Shown: piece by piece, positions 63,438 to 64,000 of the stretch
Position numbering within the stretch: position 1 is the stretch's first letter
How the letters are laid out: each line of letters opens with the position of its first letter
Assembly: GCF_024721975.1 (NCBI RefSeq)
Contig: NZ_JANQBB010000002.1
Location: 744,001 to 808,000, forward strand
Reading direction: 5' to 3'
DNA from: Paenibacillus endoradicis
GTDB taxonomy: Bacteria; Bacillota; Bacilli; Paenibacillales; Paenibacillaceae
Length of the DNA: 64,000 nt
Notes under the pieces: model-generated
Told to the model about the DNA's origin: nothing
Database searches by the model: none
Seen by the model: only the letters and a program-made list of their open reading frames with translations
Translations under genes and position numbers: made by a program

Positions 63438-64000
63438 ATGAACATCCGGGTTATCGCTTTGACGATTGCAGCTTTTGTTGTTGGATTAGTTGAACTTATT
63501 ATTGGAGGCATTCTTCCTCAAATCTCGGAAGATCTAAATGTTAGTATTTCCTCCGCTGGCTTACTTATTACAGTTTTTTCACTTGTTTTTGCTATCGCAG
63601 GTCCGTTATTATTGTCTGCTACATCAAAAATCGAGCGCAAAAAACTTTTATTAATCTCATTAAGTATTTTCTTCGTTGGTACGATGATCGCCTTTCTTGC
63701 ACCCAATTACTACATTCTACTAATCGCTCGAATTGTGAATGCCGCATCAGGCTCACTCGTTATCGTACTCGCTTTAACGTTATCGATTAAAGTTGTACCC
63801 GAGCACTATCGTGCTAGAGCTATTGGTTTTGTGTCCATGGGAATTAGTTCGTCCATCGTTATAGGTATTCCCATTGGGGTGTTAATAAGTGATTTTTGGA
63901 GTTGGCGAATTATCTTTCTTATCGCTTCCATTCTAACGGTCATTGCCTTCTTTATTATTGTGTTATTTATCGAGAAAGTACCTGGAGGCAAAGTTATTAC
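63438..64000 (+). CDS. MFS transporter, DHA1/AraJ-like (partial)
   Basis: 187 residues visible; runs off the window. Starts MNIRVIALTIAAFVVGLVEL with five to six membrane segments and the loops SKIERKKLL and PEHYRARAIGF typical of AraJ/YdhP-type sugar or drug efflux proteins. AAAAGGAATGAG precedes the ATG at 63438. Divergent from the Crp/Fnr regulator that probably controls it. Confidence 0.82.
   Translation, partial: MNIRVIALTIAAFVVGLVELIIGGILPQISEDLNVSISSAGLLITVFSLVFAIAGPLLLSATSKIERKKLLLISLSIFFVGTMIAFLAPNYYILLIARIVNAASGSLVIVLALTLSIKVVPEHYRARAIGFVSMGISSSIVIGIPIGVLISDFWSWRIIFLIASILTVIAFFIIVLFIEKVPGGKVI

Overview
The window looks like a chromosomal segment of a low-GC Gram-positive bacterium, most probably a Paenibacillus-type member of the Bacillota. 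The grounds are AGGAGG ribosome sites, S-layer-homology (SLH) anchored exoenzymes, LplABC sugar transporters paired with YesM/YesN two-component systems, a CcpN/PPDK-regulator pair and a PepV dipeptidase. Nearly all genes lie on the minus strand. No rRNA, tRNA, CRISPR array, phage or complete insertion sequence was seen. Layout, left to right: (1) 0-2.4 kb, a partial metN methionine importer ATPase and a MetE-like methyltransferase. (2) 2.6-9.2 kb, a 2201-residue SLH-anchored GH84 beta-N-acetylglucosaminidase with five tandem Ig-like repeats. (3) 9.4-12.4 kb, a gluconeogenic unit glpX-ndk-ccpN-ppsR behind a pair of 19-bp near-palindromes. (4) 12.7-20.4 kb, an LplABC-type oligosaccharide importer with its sensor kinase, AraC-type response regulator and a DUF1349 protein. 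(5) 20.7-24.7 kb, a repetitive helical protein, a lipoprotein, a secreted C39-like cysteine peptidase, and gene debris. (6) 24.7-27.8 kb, a nicotianamine-synthase-like gene and a MarR/MFS pair. (7) 28.1-42.7 kb, a polysaccharide-utilisation cluster: ABC importer, GH42-like, GH43, GH88 and GH106-like enzymes, and a two-component system split by the GH43 gene. (8) 43.2-44.7 kb, pepV. (9) 45.2-54.0 kb, an eight-gene operon with two ABC export systems around a two-component system, ending in a miniature sigma-region-2-like protein; a TipAS-type MerR regulator is divergent. (10) 55.3-64 kb, SGNH hydrolase, a second MarR/MFS module with a perfect 31-bp operator, M14 carboxypeptidase, a secreted SLH protein, a YwnA/YwnB-like pair, a Crp/Fnr regulator and a partial MFS gene. 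The most unusual structural feature is that cluster 7 is bracketed by direct repeats made of the 3' end of pepV plus its 3' UTR and terminator (27901-28130 and 43091-43320). The intact gene is on the right, and only a 3' stub remains on the left, abutting the sugar importer. This resembles an island integrated at the 3' end of a housekeeping gene, although no integrase is present. Two genes (ccpN and the SLH protein at 59.7 kb) have strong ribosome sites that point to AUU or AUC start codons. Function calls rest on recognised motifs and gene context read by eye; no database search was run.
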